DNA from: SAR324 cluster bacterium
GTDB taxonomy: Bacteria > SAR324 > JACQKK01
Assembly (NCBI GenBank): GCA_027296185.1
Contig: JAPUJL010000246.1
Coordinates: 1-5,954 of the forward strand
Direction: 5' to 3'
Length of the DNA: 5,954 nucleotides
Under the pieces are notes generated by a model, which was given only the letters and a program-made list of their open reading frames with translations, searched no databases and was not told where the DNA came from. A program made the translations under genes and the position numbers. Positions 5,106 through 5,954 of this stretch are shown here, in pieces. The first letter of the stretch is position 1; each line of letters starts with the position of its first letter.

Positions 5106-5954
5106 GTGGAAGTGCCCCGTTACGCCCTGGTTCAGGTGGAGCGCGAAATCCGCTTCGGCTGGGTGGCCGAACACCTAGGGCGGCGGCGGCGCATCGTGCT
5201 GGAGGACGGCAGCGAGCGCGTCGAGGCGGCCAAGCGCATCCTCTACGAGTGGGAGGGCGAGCCCGTGGAGTCCGAGGGCAGTCCCGCCGGACATCGGGCT
5301 GCCGAAGATCGGGCTGCCGGAGATCGGGGGAGCGGCGCGGCTCAGGACCAACTGCGGGAGCAGGCCCGCCGGGCGAAGCAGCCCCCCGCGGGATTCGACG
5401 GCATCGCCCTTCACGCGCGGCTGAAGCCGGGTCAGAGCCTGGATTTCGCTACCCTCGCGGCCCTGGTGCTGGGCGAGGCGGCGCGGGGCTGGGCGCGGGC
5501 CGGGCTGTACTATGCGCTGCTGGGGGCCTCCGGCCTGTTCCGCCGCTCGCGGGAGGGTTTCGCCGCCCGCAGCGGCGTGGAACTGAAACAGCAGGCGGAG
5601 CGCGCCGCGGCCCTGCGCAGCCACCAGGACGGGCTGGAGCAGGTGGGTGCCTGGCTCCAGGCCCTGGAAGCGGGGAACTGGAGCCCCGGAACCGGGCCGG
5701 AGGCCGCCGAATTCCTGAGTCAGCTGGAATCGCTGGTGGCCTTCGAGGGCCGCTCGCCCCATTGGAAGGCGCTGGTGCAGCCCCTCGAATTGCCGGCCCA
5801 CGACTGGGAGGAAAACCGGGTCAAGCTGAAGCGGTGGCTGGAGGCAGCGGGGGCTTGGAAGGGCTGGAGCGCCGTGTGGTTGCTGGGCTCGGGCGTGACG
5901 GAAGGGTTCGCGCCGGAACTGGAGGCCCGCGCCCGGGTGCTGGCCGGCCGGCCG
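5106..5954 (+). CDS. RNB-family (RNase II/R-like) 3'-5' exoribonuclease, N-terminal part (3' end off window)
   Basis: The GTG-started frame is open for 283 codons to the right edge. Residues 1-50 (MEVPRYALVQVERE..., then RRRIVLEDGSERVEAAKRILYEW) look like the small N-terminal beta-barrel of the RNB proteins found in beta/gammaproteobacteria. Residues 51-98 are a charged, low-complexity linker with a 5-residue repeat. Residues from about 115 (LDFATLAALVLGE... GLYYALLGASGLFRRSREGFAARS) match the winged-helix-like region, followed by a helical stretch (EQVGAWLQALEAGNW...) and a segment around HWKALVQPL seen in the same proteins. The catalytic RNB domain, with its metal-binding aspartates, would lie beyond the window, so activity cannot be judged. 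The role would be 3'-5' RNA degradation in the cytosol. Assignment rests on remembered family resemblance. Divergent from lepA, with GGGAG 7 nt before the GTG. Confidence 0.65.
   Translation, partial: MEVPRYALVQVEREIRFGWVAEHLGRRRRIVLEDGSERVEAAKRILYEWEGEPVESEGSPAGHRAAEDRAAGDRGSGAAQDQLREQARRAKQPPAGFDGIALHARLKPGQSLDFATLAALVLGEAARGWARAGLYYALLGASGLFRRSREGFAARSGVELKQQAERAAALRSHQDGLEQVGAWLQALEAGNWSPGTGPEAAEFLSQLESLVAFEGRSPHWKALVQPLELPAHDWEENRVKLKRWLEAAGAWKGWSAVWLLGSGVTEGFAPELEARARVLAGRP
5291..5335 (+). repeat. Three tandem 15-bp units inside the exoribonuclease linker
   Basis: Units at 5291-5305, 5306-5320 and 5321-5335 share the core ATCGGG; the first two differ at only two positions and the third is more diverged. 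In frame they encode HRAAE, DRAAG and DRGSG (residues 63-77), in the hydrophilic linker between the N-terminal barrel and the winged-helix region. The 15-bp period keeps the reading frame, so copy-number change would only alter linker length. Confidence 0.7.

Noticed and set aside
5175..5801. Minus-strand frame of 208 codons at the right end
   Set aside because: Antisense to the GTG-started exoribonuclease frame, which has a ribosome site, family-like sequence and no stops.

Overview
The window looks like a chromosomal segment from a GC-rich proteobacterium. The clearest marker is an intact elongation factor 4 (lepA) whose C-terminus reads like gammaproteobacterial LepA. Most coding DNA here is strongly G/C-ending; one 60-base line of the aminotransferase gene counts at 75% GC. 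A gammaproteobacterium is my inference, and the genus cannot be fixed from this sequence.

Layout, left to right. Positions 2-562 and 600-1196 (+) hold two tandem paralogous genes for thioredoxin-fold proteins of the 2-hydroxychromene-2-carboxylate isomerase / kappa-GST / DsbA superfamily. The first is cut by the left edge. They are about 76% identical by hand count, in register without net indels, and have no cysteine. Position 1249-2439 (+) encodes a complete PLP-dependent class I/II aminotransferase. Positions 2461-2784 and 2757-2984 (+) hold two small overlapping genes: a putative BECR/PBECR-like nuclease-fold protein and a DUF2283 protein. The first of these is about 53% GC, well below its surroundings, so the pair looks like an acquired toxin-antitoxin-like or accessory module. 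A non-coding convergent gap (2985-3130) follows. lepA lies on the minus strand (3131-4948). A 157-bp divergent promoter region (4949-5105) separates it from a rightward GTG-started gene (5106 to the right edge), which reads as the N-terminal part of an RNB-family (RNase II/R-like) 3'-5' exoribonuclease.

How they work together: the paralog pair and the aminotransferase are co-directional with short gaps (37 and 52 nt) and could be one transcript, although I cannot name a shared pathway. The two small genes sit directly behind the aminotransferase (21 nt gap) and may be co-transcribed with it. lepA and the exoribonuclease gene are divergently transcribed housekeeping genes. No lepB follows lepA; the next genes are convergent.

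No RNA genes, CRISPR array, insertion sequence or convincing intrinsic terminator was seen. I did not find a large undescribed system. The best leads are the small-gene pair, the recent paralog duplication with one divergent patch, and matching ribosome-binding contexts that argue for a TTG start in lepA.
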